Assembly: GCA_028819255.1 (NCBI GenBank)
Contig: JAPPMB010000041.1
Location: 118,175-182,174, forward strand
DNA length: 64,000 nt
Source of the DNA: Bryobacterales bacterium
Lineage (GTDB): Bacteria; Acidobacteriota; Terriglobia; Bryobacterales; UBA6623
Direction of reading: 5' to 3'
Shown: positions 49,937 to 59,800 of the stretch, piece by piece
Layout of the letters: each line of letters starts with the position of its first letter
How positions within the stretch are numbered: position 1 is the stretch's first letter
Translations under genes and position numbers: made by a program
The notes under the pieces: generated by a model
Databases searched by the model: none
Told to the model about the DNA's origin: nothing
What the model saw: the letters and a program-made list of their open reading frames with translations, nothing else

Positions 49937-51247
49937 CTAGAGCGAAGGCGCGTCGAACAGGATCCCGCCGAACAGCAGCCAAGCGATCACCAGCGTCCAG
50001 AAGATGTTGACCGCCTGCGCCAGTAGGAACGCAACCGCTGGGCGGCCCTCGTCCATCGAGACCAGGTCCCCGAACCTGGTCTCCAGGCCGATGCAGACGA
50101 AAGCGAGGGCGAACCACCATGTTCGAAGCCCCCTCATCAGGCTCTTCGTAGAGTCGACGAACTCGGCGCCGAGCACGAACGAGAACAGCAGGGACGCCAC
50201 GATGAATCCCAGCACGAACTTGGGAAAGCGCTCCCAGATGACGGACGCTGACGGCCGCTCGCCTGTCGCGGATCCCGACCGGAACGTCCACCAGACTGAC
50301 AGGGCGAAGGCCGCCAGGCCCAGCATCGCGTTCTGTGAGAACTTCACGATCACGGCCGCGTTCATCGCCGAGTCGCCCACGATCTCGCCCGCGGCCACGA
50401 CGGCTCCGGACGTGTCGATCGTGCCTCCGAGCCAGGCACCCCCAACGACATCCGGAATCCCGAACCGGCTGATGATCCAAGGCATCACCAGCATCATCGG
50501 AATCGCCACCACCAGGACCAGCGACGTGACGTAGGAGAGTTTCTTGCGGTCTCCCTGGACGGCCCCGCAGGCGGCGATCGCCGCGGAGACGCCGCAGATC
50601 GACACGGCGGTGGCGAGCATGGCCGAGAACTCGTCGTCGACCCGCATCTTCCGTGCGATCCAGAAGCACACGTACCAAATGACGAGGATGACCAGAAACG
50701 CCTGCCCGACACCGAGGAGACCAGCCTGCAGGATGTCGCCGATCAGGATGTTCGTTCCAAGGATCACCAGGCCCGCCTTGATGTAGTACTCGGTCCGCAC
50801 GGCATTCCGCATCCAGCCCGGCACCGTCAGCACGTTGGAAATCAGGAGGCCCAGGAACAGGCCGGTGATGACGTAGGTGAGCCCCCACGACTTCATCCCG
50901 GAGTTTCCCGCGATGAACTGGGAGAGCCAGCCGAGAACGAAGACCGCCGGAAACCCGATCGCGAAGCTCTTCACGCTCCCGCCCATCAGCCGGATCCCCG
51001 CCACGGACAGCAGCATGAGAAGCGCGCCGAGCGTGCAGCTGGCCACGAGATTGCCCTGTGCGAAGACCGTGCCGGCCGAGCCCGAGTTCCACGAGAAGTC
51101 CGGCAGGGCCAGGCGCACGCCGGCCATGACCAGCACGATGAGGGCGAGCCCAAGCCAGCAGGCAACCCAGTCCTCGGATCTCAGCGCGCTGGAACGGCGG
51201 CCGGCCTGATCAGTCAACGAGCACCTCCGGGGAGACTGCCTCGACAT
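49937..51247 (-). CDS. YeiH-family putative sulfate exporter
   Basis: The 436-residue membrane protein has roughly ten or more hydrophobic segments. It shows family patterns such as TEYYIKAGLVILGTNILIGD, SICGVSAAIAACGAVQGDRK, GAWLGGTIDTSGAVVAAGEI, VIVKFSQNAMLGLAAF and WWFALAFVCIGLETRF. YeiH-type proteins (PF03601) are annotated as sulfate exporters. It lies downstream of the actP-type operon on the same strand, separated by 25 bases, so it may be the last gene of that transcript. Confidence 0.85.
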   Translation of the reverse strand: MSRQSPRRCSLTDQAGRRSSALRSEDWVACWLGLALIVLVMAGVRLALPDFSWNSGSAGTVFAQGNLVASCTLGALLMLLSVAGIRLMGGSVKSFAIGFPAVFVLGWLSQFIAGNSGMKSWGLTYVITGLFLGLLISNVLTVPGWMRNAVRTEYYIKAGLVILGTNILIGDILQAGLLGVGQAFLVILVIWYVCFWIARKMRVDDEFSAMLATAVSICGVSAAIAACGAVQGDRKKLSYVTSLVLVVAIPMMLVMPWIISRFGIPDVVGGAWLGGTIDTSGAVVAAGEIVGDSAMNAAVIVKFSQNAMLGLAAFALSVWWTFRSGSATGERPSASVIWERFPKFVLGFIVASLLFSFVLGAEFVDSTKSLMRGLRTWWFALAFVCIGLETRFGDLVSMDEGRPAVAFLLAQAVNIFWTLVIAWLLFGGILFDAPSL

Positions 51248-51272
51248 CCAAGTGCATGGCAGCAGGTCTCCG

Positions 51273-52871
51273 CTAGATCGCCTTCTCGGCGCCCAGACCG
51301 GTGTTGGCCCGCACCGTCAGCTCCACATACTTCTCCTCGGCAGCAGGCTCCCTCGAGAGGATCGAGCCCAGGTACGCCGCCAGGAATCCGAGCGGAATGC
51401 TGACGATTCCCGGATTCCTGAGCGGATACAGCGCCTGCGCCTGGATCATGCGCCGGGCGCTTTCCGCCACTTCGGGCCCATCGATCCCCATGAAGCTGGG
51501 GCTCACGAGGATCAGGCCGACCGAGGACAGCAGTCCCGCGGCCAGGCCCCACACCGCCCCCCTTGTCGTGAACCGCTTCCAGTACAGGGAGAGCACGATG
51601 ACCGGGAGGTTCGCCGAGGCGGCCACTGCGAACGCGAGCCCCACCAGGAAGGCCACGTTAGCGTCCGGCCCGAGGCCGATGGCGATCAGAATCGAGACGG
51701 CGCCGACCACGAAGGCGGTCCAGCGCGCGACGCGCACCTCCTCCCCGGGCTCTTTCTCGCGCCCGTGGTGCAGGACGTTCGAGTAGAAGTCGTGCGCGAA
51801 TGACGCCGACGCGCTGATCGTCAGCCCGGCGACGACCGCCAGGATCGTCGCAAACGCCACGGCCGATATGAACGCGAAGAAGACATCTCCGGCCAGGGCC
51901 TGGGCCAGCAGCGGGGCGCTCATGTTCGTGCCGCCGTTGGCGCTGATCGTGGTGGGCCCGACGATCGCGGCGGCCCCGAATCCCAGGAAGGTGGTCATGA
52001 TGTAGAACGAGCCGATCAGGAGCATCGCCCAGAACACGCTGATCCGCGCCGACCGCCCGTCCGGCACCGTGTAGAAGCGGATCAGGATGTGCGGCAGGCC
52101 GGCTGTCCCGAAGATCAGCGCCATGCTGAGCGAGATCAGGTCGAGCGCCCCGTGCGGAGGCCTGTAGTACATGCCCGGCGTCATAAAGTCCCGGGTGACC
52201 TCGGAGCCACCCTCCTGCACCGTGACCTGGCCGGTCGCGTCGAACAGCGCCCCCAGATCGAATCCGAAGTGCGCCAGCACGAGGATGCTCAGCAGGATCG
52301 TCCCGCCCATCAGCAGCACCGCCTTCACGATCTGCACCCAGGTGGTGGCAAGCATGCCGCCGAACACGACGTAGACGATCATCAGGATCCCGACGCCCGT
52401 CACCGCCGTGGTGTAGCCGATCCCGGAATCCGCCAGGAGCAGGCTGACGAGAGCTCCGGCACCGACCATCTGGGCGATCATGTAGAAGGTCGAGACGGTC
52501 AGCGTGCTCAACGCAGCCCAGGCCCGGACGGGGCGTTCGCGGAGCCGGAAGGCCAGCACGTCGGCCATCGTGAACTTCCCCGTGTTGCGCAGCGGCTCGG
52601 CGACGATGAGCAGCACCGTCAGGTAGGCGACGAGAAAGCCTACGGAGTACATGAACCCGTCGTAGCCGTAGAAGGCGATGAGGCCCGCAATGCCCAGGAA
52701 GGACGCCGCGCTCATGTAGTCGCCCGAGATGGCGAGCCCGTTCTGCCATCCCGTGATCCGCCGCCCTGCGGCGAAGAAGGCGCTCGCGCCGGTCGACCGG
52801 CCCGCCGCCCAGTATGTGATCCCCAGCGTCGCGGCGATGAACGCCAGGAACATTGCGAGCGGAAGGGACAC
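51273..52871 (-). CDS. actP: Acetate/solute:sodium symporter, ActP type
   Basis: The GTG at 52871 follows the DUF485 stop by one base. The 532-residue SSS-family protein has FFAAGRRITGWQNGLAISGD, YMSAASFLGIAGLIAFYGYD, FTMADVLAFRLRERPVRAWA and GTAGLPHILIRFYTVPDGRS. Also present is SASASFAHDFYSNVLHHGRE. These are ActP signatures; ActP imports acetate and similar small carboxylates with sodium. The DUF485 partner upstream strengthens the assignment. Confidence 0.9.
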   Translation of the reverse strand: MSLPLAMFLAFIAATLGITYWAAGRSTGASAFFAAGRRITGWQNGLAISGDYMSAASFLGIAGLIAFYGYDGFMYSVGFLVAYLTVLLIVAEPLRNTGKFTMADVLAFRLRERPVRAWAALSTLTVSTFYMIAQMVGAGALVSLLLADSGIGYTTAVTGVGILMIVYVVFGGMLATTWVQIVKAVLLMGGTILLSILVLAHFGFDLGALFDATGQVTVQEGGSEVTRDFMTPGMYYRPPHGALDLISLSMALIFGTAGLPHILIRFYTVPDGRSARISVFWAMLLIGSFYIMTTFLGFGAAAIVGPTTISANGGTNMSAPLLAQALAGDVFFAFISAVAFATILAVVAGLTISASASFAHDFYSNVLHHGREKEPGEEVRVARWTAFVVGAVSILIAIGLGPDANVAFLVGLAFAVAASANLPVIVLSLYWKRFTTRGAVWGLAAGLLSSVGLILVSPSFMGIDGPEVAESARRMIQAQALYPLRNPGIVSIPLGFLAAYLGSILSREPAAEEKYVELTVRANTGLGAEKAI

Positions 52872-52872
52872 G

Positions 52873-53181
52873 TCAGGCCGCTCCGGCTTCCTCGGCCTCG
52901 GCGAGAATCCCCTCCGACATCCGGTCGCAGCGGTCTGCGTGCCGCATGTAGGCGAATGCAACCGCCCAGGCCATCAGGAACTGCGAGAACGCAAACAGAT
53001 AGGCCCAGTTCACGTAGCCCCACACCTTGCGGGCCATCAGCTCGGGCCAGTACCCAACGAGCAACGGCAGGGCGAAGTAGTAGGCGAGAAAGAACACCGT
53101 CAATACAGCGACCGCGCGGATCTTCCGGGCGATCATTCGCCGATAGGATGGCAGGCCGTGGATGCGGTCCCAACTTGGCAT
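52873..53181 (-). CDS. DUF485 membrane protein (YjcH-like)
   Basis: The 102-residue protein starts MPSWDRIHGLPSYRRMIARK; an ATG at 53205 is an alternative start without better signals. It has two transmembrane helices (VAVLTVFFLAYYFALPLLVG and WAYLFAFSQFLMAWAVAFAY) with a conserved MRHADRCDRM tail. DUF485 proteins precede actP genes and are thought to assist the symporter. Coupled to actP by near-abutting stop and start. Confidence 0.88.
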   Translation of the reverse strand: MPSWDRIHGLPSYRRMIARKIRAVAVLTVFFLAYYFALPLLVGYWPELMARKVWGYVNWAYLFAFSQFLMAWAVAFAYMRHADRCDRMSEGILAEAEEAGAA

Positions 53182-53393
53182 GAGCGAATTCCCCACAGCA
53201 TACATGTTTGCTGCAAGGCGCTCCCGCGCCCTCGGGTCGCCCCACGGAAGCCAGCCCCGGAACGCGAACGGACCGCCGGCCGAGGCGCGACGGCGCGACC
53301 GCGGGGGCAGGGGAGGATGGCCCGGCTGGGGAGTGTGCCGGAAACTACGGGCGCGCCCGATCCGCTCGGCCCGGAGTCCCGGCCGCTACGGAG

Positions 53394-55070
53394 TCAGGCG
53401 AAGTACACCAGCATGACGACGGTGCATGCTCCCAGCACCCATGCCCAGGGCCTCGCGCTTGTCCGAAAACGCTCTGCGGAACCGTCGGCCGCCTCGCGCT
53501 GGCCGCGCCAGGTGTACCGCGCGGCTTCCGGACCGCCCGCGCCGCTCCGCAGGCTGAGGGCCGCGAGAAGCGCTGCCGCAAACATTGCGGTCAGGGCCGT
53601 GCGGTGCAGAAAATTCAGCTGTGGCCCCAGGACCCCGCTTAGCGCGGAACCGTCCGCGACCCAGGCTCCGTAGGCCCACTCGATCGCAAGCGAGAACAGC
53701 GGAGACACAAGCATCGCCCAGAACGCCCCGGTCGCGGACGCCCGCCTCCACCACACGCCCATCAGGAAGGCGACGGCCATCCCCGGCACGACATGGCCGA
53801 TCTGCGCGGGCACCTTGAGGAAGAAGTTGTCCGCGGCGTCCTCGGTGTAGATCGCTCCGGCAATGGACGCCGCGGCCACGACGAACACCACGATCGCGAC
53901 CCGTCCGACCAGGACCAGTCTCGCCTCAGACGCCTCCGGATGGATGAACCGCCTGTAGAAGTCGAACGTGAAGAGCGTCGCTCCCGAGTTCATCATCGAG
54001 TCGATGCTCGACAGGATGGCACCGATTAGCCCCGCGGTGATGATGCCGACCAGGCCGTAGCCCGCCGGCACGACCAGCTGCACGAGCAGCGGGAACGCGT
54101 CGTCGGGCAGCGGGAGCCCGGAGAGCTCCCCGCTTGCGACCCTGGACTCGAACAGGAATCCGGCCGCGACTCCGGTCGCGATCGACACGAACGGAATCAG
54201 CAGCTTGAGGAAGCCCGCCGCGACGATGCCCATCTGGGCGTCGAACTCGGAGCGTGCCGCCAGGGCGCGCTGCGCGATGAACTGGTTCGTCGACCAATAG
54301 AAGATGTGAATGATCAGGAGCCCACTGAAGACGCCGGTCCAGGGCAGCTGCGGGTGGTCGGTCGGCAGGTAGAGATGGAACTTCTGCTCCGCCTCCGGCA
54401 GCGCGGCGTCCTTGGCGAGCAGCCCTCCCAGACCGCCGATCTCGGGCTGGACGAACACCAGGGCCGCCACAAAGACGGCGGCCAGGAGCAGCAGCACGGA
54501 CTGCATCACATCGGTCCAGATGACCGCCTTGAGCCCGCCGACCACGGTGTAGATGGCGGTGACGAGCGCAAAGATCAGGATGCCCTCGCCGTATCCGAGC
54601 TCGAGCGGCGTGCCTTCGAGCAGGAAGCTGAGGGCGCGGGCGCCGATGTAGAAGCCCAGCGCCATGCGCACTGCGACCATCGTCAGGATGTTGAACGCCG
54701 AATACAGGACGCTGCTGCGATCGTCGTACCGCCGGGCAAGGTACTCCGAGAGGGTGTACAGGCCCATCCTGCGGTAAAGGGGCAGGAAGATGAAGGCCAG
54801 CATCAGCAGGCCGGCAATCGCGCCGTACTCGAAGTGAGCCTGGGCGAACCCGATCGAGTACCCGATGCCGAGCATCCCGATCAGGTGGTCGGCGCTGACG
54901 TTGGTCCCGAAGATCGAGCCGGCGACTCCCCACCAGGGCACCGTCTTCCCCGCCAGGTAGAAGTCCTCGCTCGTGTCTTCCCTGCGCCCCGCCCACAGGC
55001 CGACGGCGAGAACCGCCAGAATGCTCGCGACGAAGATTCCTATGTCGAGGGCTGTGAGCGGAATCGGCAC
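53394..55070 (-). CDS. SSS-family sodium:solute symporter (SGLT-like)
   Basis: The 558-residue protein has about 14 helices. It carries GRREDTSEDFYLAGKTVPWW, GVAGSIFGTNVSADHLIGML, YTLSEYLARRYDDRSS, FYWSTNQFIAQRALAARSEF and GAILSSIDSMMNSGATLFTF. These are sugar-type (SglT/SGLT) SSS signatures, with YWSTNQ..IQRALAA-like being typical for sugar or inositol carriers. It is encoded between an SLC13 transporter and the actP operon, on the same strand, forming a transporter cluster. Confidence 0.88.
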   Translation of the reverse strand: MPIPLTALDIGIFVASILAVLAVGLWAGRREDTSEDFYLAGKTVPWWGVAGSIFGTNVSADHLIGMLGIGYSIGFAQAHFEYGAIAGLLMLAFIFLPLYRRMGLYTLSEYLARRYDDRSSVLYSAFNILTMVAVRMALGFYIGARALSFLLEGTPLELGYGEGILIFALVTAIYTVVGGLKAVIWTDVMQSVLLLLAAVFVAALVFVQPEIGGLGGLLAKDAALPEAEQKFHLYLPTDHPQLPWTGVFSGLLIIHIFYWSTNQFIAQRALAARSEFDAQMGIVAAGFLKLLIPFVSIATGVAAGFLFESRVASGELSGLPLPDDAFPLLVQLVVPAGYGLVGIITAGLIGAILSSIDSMMNSGATLFTFDFYRRFIHPEASEARLVLVGRVAIVVFVVAAASIAGAIYTEDAADNFFLKVPAQIGHVVPGMAVAFLMGVWWRRASATGAFWAMLVSPLFSLAIEWAYGAWVADGSALSGVLGPQLNFLHRTALTAMFAAALLAALSLRSGAGGPEAARYTWRGQREAADGSAERFRTSARPWAWVLGACTVVMLVYFA

Positions 55071-55105
55071 GTCCTACTGCGCGGCGCGACCGCGCGTGCC
55101 ACCGG

Positions 55106-56536
55106 CTACCAGATCCCCAGAACCTTCCACCACAGGCTTCCGATGGAGCACCAGACTATCAGGTTCCACAGCGCCACCACAAAGCCCGCCGCCCACCATT
55201 GCCGGAAGCTGGCGTACCCCTGCGAGTAGAAGATCGGAGACGGCACGGTGCCGTAGTGGGTCAGCCCGGCCGAGAGGCCGCCGAGACATGAGAAGAGGTA
55301 CACCGCCAGACCGGTGGGGGCGCCCTGGTCGAGCAGCATGAGCAGAAAGACCGGCAGCAGCGTCAGGAAGTGCATCGTGATGCTCGCAAGGCCATAGTGG
55401 GCGAAGAAGTAGATGGGGACCGCGATCGCCAACATGGGAAGCCACGGCATCTCGCCGAGACTCTGTCCGATGTAGTCGGTGAGCGCCCTCGGCACGCCCG
55501 CGTCGCTCAGCGCCCGCCCCAGCGTGATCACGCCGCCGTACCAGATCATGATGTCCCAGACCGTGTGCTGCCTGATGGCGTCGCGCCACGTGAGAATGCC
55601 GGTGACCACCAGCACGCACGCGCCGGAGACCGACGCGAGCGCAACGGGAATGCCGTGCAGGTTCGAGGTCGTCCACAGGCCGCATACAACCGCCACGAGC
55701 GTGAGCGTTGTCCACTCGCGAGAGCCCATGCGCCCCAGCTTGCGCAGCTCCTTCTGCGCGAACTCCCTCGCGTGAGGGGTGCTGCGGATATCCGGCGGCA
55801 GGAGCTTCGAGACGATCCAGACCAGGCCGGCGACACTGATGAGTCCGGGAACGATGCCCGCGGCCGCCCACCGTGCCCAGCTCATCTCGTATCCGGCGAG
55901 GGTTTCCGCAAGTTCGACTGCGATGAAGTTCCCCGCCTGTCCGGTCAGGAACGTCGCCGAGGCGACGGCCTCGCCCTGGTACACCGCGACCATCAGAAAC
56001 GTCCCGAGCAGCTTCGCCGTCGCACCCGGGTTCGAGCCGTAGAGCTCCGCCAGGCTGCGGGTGATGGGCATGATGACTCCTCCGGCCCTGGAGGTGTTGG
56101 ACGGGATCATCGTGGCAAGCGATAGGTCGCTCAGGATCAGGGCGTAGGCGACGCCGCTCGAGGTCGCACCGAAGAACCGGACGAAGAGCAGGGCCACGCG
56201 CCTGGCTAGGGATGTCTCGATCAGCACGTGCGCGATCAGCAGGGCGCCGACCACGAGCCAGACCGCCGGGGTGGCGAAGCCCGAGAGCGCCTGCTCCAGG
56301 GACATCGCGTCGGTCCAGACGGCGGCCACCAGGACCAGGAAGATGACCGCGCCGCCGGGCAGCGGCCTCAGGATCAGGCCGGCAATGGCGGCCGAGAAGA
56401 CGCCGAGAAGACGCCAGCCTTCATCGGTGACGGCTTCCGGCCTCGGCAGGAGCCAGAATACGGCGCAGCCGACTGCCACGACGGCCGCCAGGCGACGGAC
56501 GTCGGGGAGCCCGTTGTCGGGTGCGTCGCCTGACAT
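55106..56536 (-). CDS. SLC13/DASS-family anion transporter
   Basis: The 476-residue protein is a divalent-anion:sodium symporter. It has LPGGAVIFLVLVAAVWTDAM, GFATPAVWLVVGALLIAHVL, the SNT motif in LATMIPSNTSRAGGVIMPIT and a second conserved TLLPVFLLMLLDQGAP and LTHYGTVPSPIFYSQGY. The sequence resembles plastid-type 2-oxoglutarate/malate translocators. It should import dicarboxylates such as malate or succinate. It lies 35 bases upstream of the SSS symporter gene, so co-transcription is likely. Confidence 0.88.
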   Translation of the reverse strand: MSGDAPDNGLPDVRRLAAVVAVGCAVFWLLPRPEAVTDEGWRLLGVFSAAIAGLILRPLPGGAVIFLVLVAAVWTDAMSLEQALSGFATPAVWLVVGALLIAHVLIETSLARRVALLFVRFFGATSSGVAYALILSDLSLATMIPSNTSRAGGVIMPITRSLAELYGSNPGATAKLLGTFLMVAVYQGEAVASATFLTGQAGNFIAVELAETLAGYEMSWARWAAAGIVPGLISVAGLVWIVSKLLPPDIRSTPHAREFAQKELRKLGRMGSREWTTLTLVAVVCGLWTTSNLHGIPVALASVSGACVLVVTGILTWRDAIRQHTVWDIMIWYGGVITLGRALSDAGVPRALTDYIGQSLGEMPWLPMLAIAVPIYFFAHYGLASITMHFLTLLPVFLLMLLDQGAPTGLAVYLFSCLGGLSAGLTHYGTVPSPIFYSQGYASFRQWWAAGFVVALWNLIVWCSIGSLWWKVLGIW

Positions 56537-56738
56537 AGCCGCGTATTGTACGGGAACGGCTGACGGAGCCCCGCAGCTGGCGATCAGTCAGCGCCGATGC
56601 CGGGCCGCTTGGGACATGGACGCGGACCCTGCGGTGTCCGGGAGCACTCAGGTTTGACGCGCAGATTCAGCACCGAACGCCCCCGCGGCTCTCCCGGGTG
56701 CCCCGCTAGGGCGGTCTCCCGTCGGGGAACGCTCCGCG

Positions 56739-56768
56739 TTGACGAGCCGGGAACCGGTTCGCTATCAT
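56739..56768 (+). promoter_or_regulatory. Candidate promoter with palindrome, TonB receptor gene
   Basis: TTGACG (56739) and TATCAT (56763) are separated by 18 bases, a good sigma-70-like pair. The spacer contains the perfect palindrome GAACCGGTTC (56751-56760), well placed for a repressor. It lies ~125 bases upstream of the receptor start; the remainder of the 356-base gap shows nothing else. Confidence 0.5.
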
Positions 56769-56892
56769 TCAGCCGCCGAGTTCCGTTGTGAGGAGGAGTG
56801 CATCTTCCCGGCCCGACCGCAGTCTGCGGCGGGACTGCCACGAGAACTTTGCGGTCGCGATGTTCCCAACCGATACCCGGAGGCGTAACCCC

Positions 56893-59800
56893 TTGAGAAG
56901 AAAGAGCCTGATTGTACTTTGCGCCCTGTCCCTGCTGGTCGTGCCCATTGCCGCGGGACAATTCCTGCTGCGGGGGACCATCGGAGGGCTCGTCACCGAC
57001 TCGACCGGAGCGGTCATCGTGGGCGCCAGCGTCACGCTGACCGACTTGGACCGCAACCAGCCCTATGTCGGCCAGACCAACGACGATGGCCTGTTCTCGT
57101 TTCCGAACCTTGTCGCCGGCAACTACCAGGTCTCGGTCGAGCAGGATGGCTTCAAGACCGGCGTGTCGGACATCGTCGTCATCACGACGAACGACAATGT
57201 CCGCGTTGACATCGCCCTAGAGATCGGCGAGGTCACCGAGACCGTCGAGGTGACTACGGCGGCCCCTCTCATCCAGACCGAGCAGACCGTGGTGGGGCAG
57301 GTCGTGGACGAGACGCTGGTCGAGGCACTGCCGGCGCTTGGCCGGAACTTCCTGGCGTTCTCCACTCTGGCGCCGAACGTCAGTTCGTTCCCGCGGACGG
57401 GCACGGCCAACGCAACATGGTCCGTGGGCTCGCACCACACGGTCGGAGGGATCGCGGTGCAGGTGGGGGGAGGCGGAGACAACGGCCTCTACATGAACGG
57501 GGTCAACATCAACGACTCGTGGCTTGGAGGAACGCAGTACTCCCCCTCCATGGAGAACGTTCAGGAGGTCAAGGTCGACACTGCCAACTTCTCAGCCGCC
57601 AGCGGCCGCGACATCTCGACGACGAACGTGGTGACCAAGGCCGGAACGAACGAATTCCACGGCGGGCTGTTCAACTACCTGCAGAACGAGGCGCTGAACG
57701 CCTGGCATCCCTTCGTGAAGTCCGAGTCGGAGCCGGGCCAGCGGAAGGACAAGCTCCAGCGCAACCAGTTCGGCGGCAACATCGGGGGTCCGGTGACGAT
57801 TCCGGGCGTCGTCGACGGTCGCAACAGGGCGTTCTTCTTCTTCGGCTACGAAGGCTTCAACAACAACAGCGGGAGTGTCACGACAGGCTCCTTCGGCGGC
57901 AGCAATCTCTTCCGCGTCCCGACGAACGATGAGCGACAGGGCGACTACAGCGGACTGGTGAGCCGGTTTCCCGGCGATCCCAACGTGCTTCTCTACAACC
58001 CGTTCACCACGCGCTTCGACGCGGACGGGAACAGCACGAGGGACCTGGTGGTGAACAACGATCTCCGCACGACCGGCATGATCAACCAGACTGCGCTTCA
58101 GCAGATCAACGACATCTATCCCGTGTCGAACGGATTCGTCAACCCGAACAACCCGGACGACCTGCGCAATCACAGGGTGGTCTCAAAGAGGACGAACTTC
58201 AACTGGCGGATCGACACCCGCTTCGACTACAGGATCTCGGACAACGACAACGTCTACGTCTCGTACTCGGAGTCGCTTGGCCTGGACGACAACCAGGGAG
58301 GCCTGTTTCCGGACCTTGACCGCAACGTGGAAGATTCCTCGTACGTCGTTGGGGTCAGCTACGCACGCGTCTTCACGCCGACTCTCACGAACGATTTCAC
58401 CTTTGGCTTCACTCGACCCAATCTCAACAGTGTCGACCAGGGCACCCAGGAAAAGCTGGCGCAGACTGACACACCCCGCAATCGACACTTCAAGAACCTC
58501 GGTGACCCCAACTTCATCGGGTTCGGCATGCATTCGATCAGCGTGGGCGGCGGGTATGCCGGCCACGGCATCGGCGGGGCCACGATCTTCGACAATCCAG
58601 GGCTTCAGTTCGGAAGCAACGCGAGCTGGGTCAGGGGAAGCCATTCGATCAAGTTCGGCTTCAACTACGTCAACAAGGGCGAGCGAGTTGTCAGTGCCGG
58701 CGGGCGCTCGGTCAGATTCGACCAGCAATTCACGAGGTCGGGGAGCCTCCAAGGTTCATTGGGAGGCGATGGAATGGCCTCCTGGATGCTGGGCTTGCCG
58801 AGCAGCATGCGAAGGCCGAACAGCTTTGGCGGCGAGGAGCCCTGGCGAACAGCCTGGAACGATGTCTGGGGCTACTACTTCGAGGACAAGTGGCAGGTCA
58901 ATCCCAAGCTCACGCTCAACTTGGGGATGCGCTACGACGTGATCGTTCCGACCTACTCGCCGAGCGACTACTGTTGTGCGCTACTGGACAAGGGCTATCC
59001 TGGCTGGCAGCTGGTAGTGCCCGGACGGGCGGACGGCTACCCCAAGAAGGCTCTTTCGGCGGACAAGAACAATTTCGGCCCACGGCTTGGCCTGGCCTAC
59101 CGCATCAAGCCCGACCTGGTGGTACGGGCCAGCTATGGAATGTTCTATCAAGGCGGCATCAGCGAGATTCGAGCGCGGACCACGTCGAATGTGCCTTCGG
59201 CGGGCGGTGAAACCTTGAACAACGCCGCGCTCGGCGTTCCGGATGATCAACCGACCCTGACCTTTAACGACATCTTCCCTCCAAGCCGTGAACTTGTTCT
59301 CGGCAACTTCCCGGTGAGCACCGGCACTGGCGCCGGCTACTACGAGTTCCCCTGGAGCTGCACGGGAGAATGCCACATGGTCGACCAGGAGTCGCAGGTC
59401 GATCCCTACTACCAGCGGTGGATGATCGACATCCAGAAGAGCATCGGGCAAGACGTGGTGGTGTCGCTGGCATACCAGGGCGCCCGCGGCACCAAACTTC
59501 CGTACCGCGAACCGGTGAATGCACCGCCTTACCGCACCGGCTGGCCGGACGACGCGGACTTCGTCGATGAGTTCCGACCGAACCCGAACGGACGGTTCCG
59601 CGACATTCGAGTGATCCGGCACGGCAACAACTCCTTCTACAACGCGGCCACCATCAAGCTCGAGAGGCGATTCAGCAAGGGGGTACAGTTCACCTCTCAC
59701 TACACGTGGTCCAAGACCGTCACCGACCCCATCCTATTCGCAGCGGAATATTTGGAAATGTGGAGAACGGCCGGGTCGTCCCTGCAGTGGGACCACAATC

